A DNA stretch of 64,000 nucleotides, taken from the NCBI GenBank assembly GCA_032718475.1, contig JAUCBJ010006969.1, positions 1-64,000 on the forward strand, written 5' to 3'. Of the stretch, positions 21,276 through 31,900 are shown one piece after another. The position numbers were made by a program, and so were the translations under genes. The notes below the pieces were generated by a model. It saw only the letters and a program-made list of their open reading frames with translations. It searched no databases and was not told the DNA's origin. Source of the stretch: Nemertoderma westbladi. Lineage: Eukaryota; Xenacoelomorpha; Nemertodermatida; Nemertodermatidae. Numbering within the stretch: the stretch's first letter is position 1; each line of letters starts with the position of its first letter.

Positions 21276-24200
21276 CTGCCCTCAGAACATTTGCTGCTAG
21301 TTCTGAGGGAGCTGCCGTTTTCAAATTAACCGCAGCAATAAACCATATAAACAACAGCCACCAATCCTTATCTTTTCTTATAGACACCGGCTCACAAGTA
21401 TCCATACTAAAACCTTCCTCGTTTATTAGAAGCTTACTATGGGACAATACTGATGCAAAACTCACAGCAATTTCAGGCAATAACATACATGTCCATGGAA
21501 AAGTTCATGTCCGAATTAATTTCCTCCGACGAGAATTTCCGTGGATATTTTATGTTGCCGACGTTGAAGAAAACATTTTGGGATTGGATTTCTTATCAAA
21601 TTATGACATGCTATTGGACTGCAAAAATAAACTAATCGTGGATAATTATACAAAACTGAAATGCAATCTCAATCCAACAACATCGAAAAGTCTATCTATA
21701 TTCAAAGTGGAAATCGACCACCCTGATTCAACATTATCCAGTCTTTTCAAAGAACATTCTAAGTTATTTGATTATGATATTATTCATACTGACACACCTC
21801 CACACAATACTGTGCATCGAATTATCACCAACCAATGCCAACCCACATACGCAAAGCCACGTCAACTTAGTGGGACCAAACTAATAATTGCTCAACAAGT
21901 TTTCGCGGATATGCGTTCTCGTGGTATAATACGCCCTTCAAGTAGTCCCTGGGCGTCACCATTACATATGGTACCAAAGGTGGGGAGTACTGATAATTGG
22001 CGTCCATGTGGAGACTATAGAGCTTTGAACCGCATTACACAAAGTGATAAATATCCGCTGCCGCACATACAGCATTTTAATAGCAAACTGAAAGGTTCGA
22101 CAGTTTTCAGCTCCATTGATCTCGTTAAAGCATACCATCAAATTCCTGTGGCAGAGGAAGATATTCCAAAGACAGCTATTACAACCCCTTTTGGTCTCTT
22201 TGAATTTTTGCGGATGCCCTATGGTCTTAAAAACGCCGCACAAACTTTTCAAAGGGATATACATGAAGTACTCGGAGATTTGGAATTTGTATTTCCTTTT
22301 CTCGATGATATTATGATACACTCTAAGGATATATCAACTCATTACATTCACCTAAGAAAGGTATTTGAACGTTTAACTCAGCACAACCTGCAAATAAACT
22401 TTGCCAAGTACCAATGGGTACAACCATCAATCTTATTTCTTGGATTCTTAGTGACGGCCGACGGTATTTTACCTCCACCTAAACGAGTTAAATCCCTTGT
22501 CGATATGCCAGAACCACGTAGCTATACTGAGTTGCGACGGGTTCTGGGAATGTTTGGATTCTATCGACGACACATACCTTATTTCAGTCAGATTGTAGCA
22601 CCCCTTCAATCTCTCTTAAACAAAACTCAACCACTGAAACGTAAACAACCACAACGAAACTTCAATGAAGGTGAATGGACATCGGAACACAAAGAAACTT
22701 TCCAGAAGTTGAAAAACTCGTTATCTAACGCAGTTTTATTACATCATCCTTCATCAGAGGATTGTAAGCTGATTCTAACCACTGATGCTTCAAAGGACGC
22801 TATCGCAGCTTCTCTTCACGAAGTAATATCAGAAGAAGAATCAGTCCCCATTGCATTTTACTCTCGTCGATTAACACCAAATGAAACCTCATGGTCAACC
22901 TTTGATCGAGAATTACTTGCGGCATATCAAGCTGCAGTGCACTTCCGCAGTAACTTAGAAGGCCGACAGGTTACTATATTCACAGACCACAAACCACTTA
23001 CGTCTGCATTCAACAAACCATCGAGCATTTCTCCTAGACAAAACCGCCAGCTTTCATTCCTTTCTGAATACATTGACTCCATTGAATACATTGCAGGAGA
23101 AAGTAACATAGTCGCTGATACTTTATCACGTCAAATCGCTTCAATTAGTATTGATTCTTTTGGATTGGAAGATATTGCCTCTCAACAGTCAGCCAATTTA
23201 ATCCTTCCTGAAGAGCATTCGCTAAATATTAAAACATTTCCATTAGCAAATGGTAAAGTTATTAAGTGCGACGTAACTACTGCATACCCTAGACCCATCC
23301 TACCGGATTCATGTAGACGAACAGTATTTAACGAACTACACAACATGTCACATCCAGGAATTAAATCGACCATACGTATAATAACTGATCGTTATATTTG
23401 GCCAAATGCTAAACGCGACATAGTGGAATGGTGTAAATTGTGCACATCTTGTCAAGCAAGTAAAGTAATACAACACACAAAAACACCCCTAACACCATTT
23501 CCTTTGGCACCACGTTTTACACATATCCATTCAGATATCATTGGTCCACTAGACATGGGTGAGCACCAATATCGACACGTAGTAACGTTCATAGATCGAC
23601 ACACTGGGTGGGTAGAAGCAGAGCCAGTTACGTCAATCACAGCTGTTGCCACAGCGACTGCATTTATAAAAGTCTGGTTTTCTCGATTTGGAGTGCCCCT
23701 TTACCTCACAACAGATCGCGGTGGTCAATTTGAATCTGAATTACTAGCTGAACTCTCTAAGCTGATTGGTTTCCACCGTATGCGTACCACATCTTACCAC
23801 CCCCAGAGTAACGGAAAAATAGAACGATTCCATAAAGTTTTAAAGGCTACACTCAAAGCACGGAAATCAGATTGGTTAGAGTCCTTACCAATAGTTATTT
23901 TCAGTCACAGAATAACGCCATCTAGCGTTACTAATGTATCTCCATTTGAATTGGTAACGGGAACACAGCCGTTGTTGCCTTGTGTAGACCATTGTGTAGG
24001 CCTACTGGAACACCCACTCCGCAATCGTTTGTATTGTGTAGGCCTACTGGAACACCCACTCCGCAATCGTTTGTATTGTGTAGGCCTACTGGAACACCCA
24101 CTCCGCAATCGTTTGTATTGTGTAGGCCTACTGGAACGCCCACTCCGCAATCGTTTGTATTGTGTAGGCCTACTGGAACACCCACTCCGCAATCGTTTGT

Positions 24201-24349
24201 ATTGTGTAGGCCTACTGGAACACCCACTCCGCAATCGTTTGTATTGTGTAGGCCTACTGGAACGCCCACTCCGCAATCGTTTGTATTGTGTAGGCCTACT
24301 GGAACGCCCACTCCGCAATCGTTTGTATTGTGTAGGCCTATTATTATGA
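21254..24349 (+). CDS. pol: Gypsy pol (PR-RT-RNaseH-IN), integrase truncated into the LTR minisatellite
   Basis: The frame is open from 21254 without a proximal ATG. It overlaps the gag end by 22 nt in the -1 frame, so expression by -1 frameshifting is likely; GGAAAAC at 21266-21272 just before the gag stop is a possible but imperfect slip site. Domains in order: aspartic protease (LIDTGSQ, ~21377); RT ([14 protein letters not shown], then FLDD at ~22300); RNase H (TTDAS and TDHKPL); integrase with an HHCC zinc finger (HPG...CKLCTSC) and the DDE residues (SDIIGP, TDRGGQF, GKIERFH). After SPFELVTG at ~23960 the reading frame runs straight into the 42-bp repeats, so the last ~120 residues are repeat-encoded ([14 protein letters not shown]) and the integrase C-terminal domain is lost. 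Confidence 0.9.
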   Translation, partial: YPGAGKLTALRTFAASSEGAAVFKLTAAINHINNSHQSLSFLIDTGSQVSILKPSSFIRSLLWDNTDAKLTAISGNNIHVHGKVHVRINFLRREFPWIFYVADVEENILGLDFLSNYDMLLDCKNKLIVDNYTKLKCNLNPTTSKSLSIFKVEIDHPDSTLSSLFKEHSKLFDYDIIHTDTPPHNTVHRIITNQCQPTYAKPRQLSGTKLIIAQQVFADMRSRGIIRPSSSPWASPLHMVPKVGSTDNWRPCGDYRALNRITQSDKYPLPHIQHFNSKLKGSTVFSSIDLVKAYHQIPVAEEDIPKTAITTPFGLFEFLRMPYGLKNAAQTFQRDIHEVLGDLEFVFPFLDDIMIHSKDISTHYIHLRKVFERLTQHNLQINFAKYQWVQPSILFLGFLVTADGILPPPKRVKSLVDMPEPRSYTELRRVLGMFGFYRRHIPYFSQIVAPLQSLLNKTQPLKRKQPQRNFNEGEWTSEHKETFQKLKNSLSNAVLLHHPSSEDCKLILTTDASKDAIAASLHEVISEEESVPIAFYSRRLTPNETSWSTFDRELLAAYQAAVHFRSNLEGRQVTIFTDHKPLTSAFNKPSSISPRQNRQLSFLSEYIDSIEYIAGESNIVADTLSRQIASISIDSFGLEDIASQQSANLILPEEHSLNIKTFPLANGKVIKCDVTTAYPRPILPDSCRRTVFNELHNMSHPGIKSTIRIITDRYIWPNAKRDIVEWCKLCTSCQASKVIQHTKTPLTPFPLAPRFTHIHSDIIGPLDMGEHQYRHVVTFIDRHTGWVEAEPVTSITAVATATAFIKVWFSRFGVPLYLTTDRGGQFESELLAELSKLIGFHRMRTTSYHPQSNGKIERFHKVLKATLKARKSDWLESLPIVIFSHRITPSSVTNVSPFELVTGTQPLLPCVDHCVGLLEHPLRNRLYCVGLLEHPLRNRLYCVGLLEHPLRNRLYCVGLLERPLRNRLYCVGLLEHPLRNRLYCVGLLEHPLRNRLYCVGLLERPLRNRLYCVGLLERPLRNRLYCVGLLL

Positions 24350-24819
24350 AATTGCCCTGTAGTGATTCTGTAGTGCATGCCGAATAGTCAAGGAAGCTTA
24401 GAAATAATTTAATCACAAAATCAAATTTAGTATTTTCATAAAATTGTTAGTCGAGACATTTTACCTATCTTTCTACAAAGCAAAACACCTTATTTATTTA
24501 CTTAAGATACAGCATGTTGATTTCATGTGCAAAACAGATGTAGTCTCAATAATAGCCCTGATACAGTAGATGTCAATTAAACAGATATTTATCAGAGTGA
24601 CATCTCACATGTCTGCTGCAAGAAACCACTAACACTAGCTTGCTTAAATACTGCATGTAACTTTCATTAGAGAGAGAGAGAAAGAGAAATAGAATAGATT
24701 TAATTACCGGTAAAGTTATATTTGGAGACCGTAATAATTAGTTGAAAGTTAGACATTAAAAACCAGAACCAAAACTATATTATTTTCATCATAACAAAGA
24801 CAACGTCCAAACCTTTACA
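23995..24819 (+). repeat. 3' LTR remnant, 5'-truncated, with 8 minisatellite units
   Basis: Eight 42-bp units (23995-24330), then the same unique 3' part as the 5' LTR, ending TTTACA at 24819. It lacks the TGTAATGG start and any polypurine tract. The junction with integrase (CTTGTGTAGACCATTG, 23979-23994) looks like a deletion joined at short homology to the TTGTGTAGG of the repeat. The order of A/G variants in its units does not match the end of the 50-unit array. Confidence 0.93.
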
Positions 24820-25693
24820 ATTCCTCATTACATGCTTGACAAACTTACCGGTTTAGTGTATTTTAAATATATTTTATTCGAAAAGGAAATATTGTGTAAC
24901 TCAGAGGTTGAAGAGGAACACTGTAATAGGCCTAACATTACACAGCGGGTGAGAATTGTATTTTCGGCGGCCATCTAGCGCCTATAGGACACAGCTGCAT
25001 ATGAGTTAGGCTCAGATCCAATTATTATTAGTTATCAGCAAAGCAAAGCTAGTGTAGTCCGATTACAGTTGTTACTAATGGGATACGGGCGGGGGCGACT
25101 AATAGGTTGGGGGCGGGTGGGTGGTTTGTATGGGGAGGGGGACGGGATACGGGAGTTGGGACTAAGAGCTTGGATGGTTGAGGGCGGGGGTGGCTTGGGG
25201 AGGGGGGTCGTATCTCAAAATTGTAATTTTATAGCAAAACTGTACGTTTATTTTTCTTTTACAGCTATTAACAACGATTGTACATTTGTTGTTACATGAT
25301 ATTTTGTTGCTAAGGGACATTTTGAAGAACGTCGGGCTTTGATCTCCTCAGGTTAATTATTCCAAACTAGCTGGTCTCGAAAACTCCGTAACGTTGGGAT
25401 GAGTCCATTCTAACAGTGTTTGTGTTTATAGGCCTATATAGTAGTAATCACCACGAACCATCAGTGGGTATTGTGGGAATGGGTAGTTATGTTTTCCTAA
25501 ATAAGTTAAGTACTGTAGGCCTAAGTTTGATTAATTTGCGTAATTTGGTTAACAGTGTATTTATTGTGTATATTACTACAGGAAACGATTTATAAAGAGG
25601 CTGGCTGGGAGGGTGATCCGGCCCATATATGCGTTATCCTGGGCATGTCCCACATTGACAAAGAATGAGGGATGTATTTTTTGATGGGTGAAT
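24820..25693. other. Intergenic DNA with a G-rich block
   Basis: 25078-25212 is strongly G-rich on the plus strand, with many GGG/GGGG runs separated by a few bases, compatible with G-quadruplexes. The ORF across it (25069-25299) is low-complexity and not credible. The rest is AT-rich with no gene. Confidence 0.5.
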
Positions 25694-25720
25694 GGGGGGG
25701 GGGGGGGGGGGGGGGGGGGG
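25694..25720. repeat. Poly-G tract, 27 bases
   Basis: Uninterrupted G run; its length may be unreliable. Confidence 0.9.
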
Positions 25721-25861
25721 CTAGGGATGGGATGAAAAAAGTAGAGCATTTTTTTCAATATTCTCTAGACCCTTTATTAACCTCGCTGAAGCTCGGTAGA
25801 TAACATAACTCGAGAATAGTGAAAAAAAGTCTTGGTTAAAGAACTTCAACAAAGGTACTGA

Positions 25862-26222
25862 GTCCCGGGTCACACATGTGCTTTCAACTTTCCACAATCA
25901 ATTAAAAGATAGACCATATTGTAGCTATGGGAACGTTTACACATAAACAGATAGATGTAAGGCATAATTATGCTAATATTACGTCATCGATTTAGTTATC
26001 CATATTAAAAAGTATTAGGCCTACTTTAAATAAAATAAAAAAAACACATAATCTGTAAAACAGTTCAGATTTATATAACTGCCAACTGAAAATTGTTCAA
26101 TCATTTATATCTGGTCCAAGTAATATACAATAATTTTTATGAGATGAAAGTTGAATGTTTATGTGAGAACCGGGACTTAGTTATTTTAAAATTTAATGTT
26201 GAAAGCTCATGTGTGACCCGAA
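25862..26222. mobile_element. MITE with ~25-bp inverted ends (GGGTCACACATG...)
   Basis: The left end, CGGGTCACACATGTGCTTTC at ~25866, is matched by CATGTGTGACCCG at ~26208-26220 in inverse orientation, including the inner GAAAGC/GCTTTC block. A second, inner inverted match (AGTCCCGG...CAACTTT) lies at ~26144-26178. The interior (~300 bp) is AT-rich and non-coding. No TSD is clear, so the superfamily is open. Confidence 0.65.
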
Positions 26223-28572
26223 CCTAATCCTTCTACGATTTAGTCTCATATTCTAAATGTCACGTTGGCGTGCATAAATATTTTTAGAGTATGGTCCATG
26301 GGGGGTCTATTTACTATTTAAAAATCAAAGTAATACGACTTAATTTAAGATTTCATAACGGCCATTCAATAACCGTTTTAAATAGCAGCTCACTCACTAG
26401 CAACCAGTCCGGCACCATATTAAATATGAGATCTACGGAAAAATTGAGTTCTCTAAATGGCTCGCACCACATTAAATAGCTGACGTCATATCCATAAATA
26501 CTAGTGAGTGGCGTGTAAGCGAGGCTTAATGGAGGGACACAAGAGTATAACTAACCCTAAGGGAATACAAGCGATGTTTGCTGGTCAATTAACTGGAGTT
26601 GTAGGATAATCACGTCTGGTTACCACCCACTTCCTGTTACATACTGGTACTTTGTTAAAATAATATCTACACAATCTAAAAGCAATATATCAGTAGTTAT
26701 AGGTACAGGTTTCTCAATAAATACTTGTGGCGATAGTCACTGTAACCGTGAATCGTCAAGTCATGAAAACCGCCATAATCGCAGATTTTTGAGACCTTTA
26801 GGAAAATGAAATAACATCTATAGTATATTGTTTTAACAAAATGTTAGTCCTCACTCAATATTAATTGATCTGGCAATAATCTTCTCAGCTCTAATAATAT
26901 CGACCACACGGAGCCATTTTATTCCAAGTTAATATTTCCAACTTATTCCAATATTATTGTTGAACTTGGAATGAGAATGAATGTACTATCCATGGCAAAA
27001 TGGTTCAAAAGCCATGTCCAGATTAATGGACGTGTCTCATTTATCTTTGATTCGAAATAATGGACCGTTCAGATATTACGTCAGGTTTTTATCCCGTAAA
27101 ATCTTAAGGAATTTAATCAGTTAGTGTCTCAACCATCCTGTCCCACCTTCTCTATACGATAGTGTTAGTTAGTATCCGATTGGGAACATTATGTAACACC
27201 GAGGTGTTTGTTTATAAACTGACGATATAAACTCCCACATATAATGCAGTGGGCCATGGGAACTAATGGTGTGCGATTTGGGGGGAAGTGCCAAAGTCCA
27301 ATCAATCTAAGTGATATACATCGTGAGTAAAGAGATAATTATTTGCTGAGCTGTGTAATAAACGTAATAATATCCTTCCATTACAAATAATTTAAATATA
27401 CCAATGGCTATAATCAACAGAAATCTTAATCATCCAATATCAAATTAAAAAACTTACTGTAAGTAAATCAAAGATTACAAATTGCATAACATTAAATGGA
27501 TAGGGTACCGTGGGGTCAGTGCTAATGGAGCACCATACTGAAATACTGTTAAATAAAATGAAATGTGAACACTATCAGCTGACAACTGCTAACAACAAGG
27601 GGTGGCCCATCGTTCCAACACAATTTTACCTCATATAATATTAGTAACACATTCAACAAAATGTGTCCCGATCTGCAAGTTAGACCCAATGATGTAAAGG
27701 AAACAATTTAAACAAACAATTAACGAACGGATTATATCTACATGAAATTAAAAAATGAAATCGAAAATAAAAATAACTTTGATTGATCGATTAATAGCAA
27801 AATAAGGCAATCAAACAATTCTAATCTTACAATTGAAAGCAGAATTACACCCGCACATGACTGATCTACACAATAAACGATTTTTAAACGAATCAGGTAA
27901 TTATTTATTATAAATAAAAGCTCCCATTTATATTAGAAATAGATTCCTTATCACAAATTATTTACAAAATATCCAGCTAATTAAATACTGCCATACAAAC
28001 ACTAACTAGTAATTTAAACATAGTATCCTTAATTACGCAAAATATTATTTAAATTCGCAATTAAAGGATAAAAATATAGAAAAGCTTTCAGTAACTGAAA
28101 CTGTTATTGGTGGGTTAGCAAACCAAGCGATGGCACAATCGGTAATCCTGTGGTGGTTGCCTTTCTTACGTTGCTAATAATTGTATCTTTTATTGCTAAA
28201 GTATTACGCCGTGCCTAACATATCAATTGGTATTGATGTTATTCTGAAATCTCTGGTCCAATTGACATGACCGCTCTATATTATCGCTACTTGATGCATT
28301 TTAGGTCCTTGCGCTATAAAAAAAAATTTACAATGTGAGAACAAATTAGGAACGGAAATGTAAGTTTCACATACTAGGAACATAGCGTAACTAAATTACA
28401 CAGTAAGGACAACATAACAGGTTAGTAAATTAGGCAATTATAATAAATTAAACTAATATTAGTTATAGTAACAAAATATAATTTGGCTTCCAGTTAGTTA
28501 AATAATTTGTTCATATAGAAGGCAGTATTCCGCATGCCGAGCCACACGTACTCAATAACTACGTATAAAAGG
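26223..28572. other. Long AT-rich intergenic stretch downstream of sidekick
   Basis: No ORF with natural composition and no RNA gene was recognised. A short hairpin (ATTCCAAGTT...AACTTGGAAT) lies near 26920-26972. Confidence 0.5.
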
Positions 28573-28582
28573 ATTTATTTAT
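28573..28582 (-). promoter_or_regulatory. Candidate polyadenylation signal of sidekick
   Basis: Plus-strand TTTATTTATT reads AATAAATAAA on the minus strand, ~325 bp after the sidekick stop. It is the first AATAAA downstream that I see. Use is not shown. Confidence 0.35.
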
Positions 28583-28906
28583 TGTAACGTATTAACGGAA
28601 AGGGTTTCTGCAGCAGTTTCTACACAGGAAACGAGCTTTAACTACACAACCTGTAACTATAATTATCTTCGCATTATTAGAAGTGTCATAATAAATGAAA
28701 TAAATTGACATGCTATATTTTAATTGGCACGTAGAATAAATGAGTTCACTGCCACAATCTCAACTATTCATTATCCTGGTAATGTTTTACCATTTTTTGA
28801 CTCTTCGGGTTCAACTCATTGTTAGACCAAAATATGGTCACATAGATCACGGAGCTGCCGGTGTGGCAATCAACGCTCCGTAGGGACTCAGCAGACGGGC
28901 TGGGTT

Positions 28907-31900
28907 TCATACAAAGGAAGAGAAATCGTTACCGATGGGGGCCCTGGACCGGGCAGGTAAGGCGGATGGTGACTGCTGGGTCCTCGGTCTCCTAGAGTAC
29001 CTTGGGATCGCTTCGGTCTCGCTACCGTCTGAGTATATGTAGCCGTCGTTAGTGGCCTGTGGGTCTATAGGGGTTCCTCTACGACGGGACTTCGGTTTAG
29101 TGTCTACGTCGTCCATGTACCGACGGTCGTTGTCGTACCGTCGGTCGTCGTAGCTCGTCGGACCGCCGGGATGCGGGCCTCGCGCAGCCTTGTGCGTCGG
29201 CCTAGCGTCACGGCTGTAAGGCGGCAGGTGGACCTGGTAGTTGGGCCGGTAGCCGGGAGGCGGTTTCCCGCGCGGCAGATCGGCCCCCCACTCGGCCTGC
29301 GAGTCGGTCTCAGTCTCGGAGGCCGAGGGTTTCTCCGTCAGCGAGGAGCTCGAGGTGCGGGAGTGGGTCGGCTTGGTGCCGAACTCCTCGTCATCGTCGG
29401 AGTAGACGACGCCGGCGGGGTTCGGGACCGGCGGACGAGCGGCGGCCGACGGCCGATGTCGACGTCGCGCGGCCGACGATAGATCCGGCATCTCGGTCGC
29501 GGAACCGAACCCCCCGGACTGCGCGCGATCCAACGCACCCGCGTTCGCCCGAACCATCGACTTATCCATCGCGGTCTCTTTCGCCTTCCGGCGCTGCGTT
29601 ACGAAACACAAACTCGCGATCAGAATGATTATAAGGATAACCCCGCAGAGGCAGATGATTATAGGGAACCAGAACTGGCGGTAGAAGGGCGCGATAACTC
29701 CAGGAACGTCGTTCATTCGGAACAGACCAGACGGGTGTCTGTAGATGGCGTCCGACTCGTCGCTAGGGTAACTACGTCCGTTCCGGTTCACCGCGACCAC
29801 CGCGAAGTTGTACAACCGATCGATGTGGAGGTCCGCCTTGGCGACGGTAAACCGCAGCCCCTGGGCTACGCCAATCGTCCACCGATCCTGCCACTCGTTG
29901 TTCTCGTTCGACTTGGCCTGTATGATATAACCGGTGAGCGCCGAGCCGCCCGTGTCAGCCGGCGCGCGCCACGTGAGCGCCAACTCGGAGGTGAGCACTA
30001 GCAACTCGAGTTGGGTGGGTGAGCTCGGGGACCCGAGCAGTGGGGTGTTCGTGCAGTTCTGCGTGACGATTAACCCACCGCCAACCACGGTGAACGCCTT
30101 AACGGTGACGTAATAGGAGGCCCTGGGTTCCAGGTTGCCGAGGTACTTCCAGGTGCGGCCTTCTACGTCGACCTCGACAGACTGGCGGCTCAGTTGGTCG
30201 CCCTCTAGCAACCGCTGGAAGGTGACCGCGTAATTAGTGATCACCCCGTTTGGCCGCTCGGGGGCGTTCCAGGTTACGTTCATCGCGGTCTCCGTCACCA
30301 TGCTGCACTCCAGGTTGTTCGGCGCGCTCGGGAAGCTCTGCCCCGTGATGAACCGCACCGAGCCGCTCAATGGCCCGTCGCCCGCCATGTTAAAGGCGAG
30401 CGCGGCCACGCTGTAGTCCGAGAACGGTACCAAACCCCGGATCCGTCCGGACGTCCGATTCGGGTCGATTATCGGCATTCGCTTCTCCGTATCCGCCATA
30501 TTCTCGGTGAGCCAATAAACCAGTTTGTATCCGATCATCCGCGCCTCGTTAATTTGGCTCTCCGGTGTTTCCTCCGGCGGTGTCCAACTCACCGTAATCG
30601 AGGTGGCGTCGCCATCCGATACGACCCGCGGTCTACCGGGTGCGTTGATAGGGGCAACCTTACCGGTGTACACAGTGACCGGGTCGGACGGGGGTCCTTC
30701 ACCCATGGTATTCACTGCGCTAACGGTAATCTCGTATCTATTAGGAAACGTTAAAGAAAAATTATGTGATTCATGGGCTAAACTCTGCAGCCGAAACGAT
30801 TGACATATTTACAGTCACACACAATGTTACATTCAAGTAATTAACCATTAACTAACCTCGGAAATTCATAGGACTTCGCCTCCTCTTCCAGTATCAGAGT
30901 CCATTCCGTTAGAGTCGGCAGGACTTCTTTCTCCCCTACGAACCCAGTAGAGTCCAACCGACTGTACTTTATCCTGTACAGCTGTAGACTCCCGTAGACC
31001 AGCGCCGGTGGGGCCGGCAGCCAGGTAACCCGCACCTCGTTCATCCGGACCGCCTTGGCGTCCGTGATAGTCGGCGAACCTTCCGGTCGGGCCTCCAACG
31101 TCCGGTAATGTTCCGACTCGGGACTGTACCCGCTACTCCCGTAGTCGTTGTTCGCCTTCATCCGTATCTGGTAATCCGTGAAGGGAATGAGTTTCTCCAA
31201 GGTGTAGTCCCGTTGCGTCGGGTTCTGGTAATGTGAGTGGAGCTTCCAGGCGCCGGCTGCTTCCCGCACCTCGATGGAATAGTTGCGCACGGGGGCGTTA
31301 TCCATCTCGGTGGCCGGGAAGATGAGTCGCATCCGCCGGGCCTCGATGTCCGAGGTGTGTACGATCACCTTGCCGGGAGTCCGCGGGAGTGGTTTACCGT
31401 CGCTAGTGAACACGCTCACCTCGACCACGGGTCCCGCCCCCTTGTCCGTCTGGGCCGTCAGCTGGAAGGAGTACGTCTCCTCGGGGCGCAGAGCGGTCGC
31501 CGCGTAGCTGCGCTGGTCCGCATCTAGGGTCAACCCGGACTCGGCCTGCGTCTGTCGCTTCCGTCTCCAGGAGGAGGACTCGGGGCTGTAGGCCACAAAG
31601 TAGCCGGTGATCTCCCCGTTGGGGCGCTCCGGGGGTTGCCAGTTCGCCGTGAAGCTGGTCAGCGACACGTCGGAGAACCAAACGCCGCTCGGGGGACCGG
31701 GTTTATCGGACTCGGTGGTCGCGAACACGGGAGGAGCGGAGGGAACACCGTCACCGATGCGAGTAAACGCCGAGACCTCAAGAGCGTAGCGAGTAAAACT
31801 CTCCAACCCGTCGACAACTCCCGTCTTCGTTGTATTAAACATAATATCTCCGGTTCTAACAGTTTCCGCGAACTCTAGATTGCTCTCGGGTCGCGCGACT

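Larger units (their letters stand above)
17705..24819 (+). mobile_element. Ty3/Gypsy LTR retrotransposon (CsRn1-like) with minisatellite-bearing LTRs
   Basis: The order is 5' LTR (17705-20311), primer-binding site (20313), gag, protease, RT, RNase H, integrase and a 5'-truncated 3' LTR (to 24819). The 5' LTR has TGTAA...TTACA ends. The 481-483 unique LTR bases match between the two ends except for one GA dinucleotide, implying recent activity. No target-site duplication is visible (TATAA left, ATTCC right), and the end of integrase, the polypurine tract and the start of the 3' LTR are missing. Gag carries a Cys-x2-His...Cys-x3-Cys finger and the primer site begins TGGTGACCC; both are reported for the CsRn1/Kabuki-type Gypsy clade. 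Confidence 0.93.
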
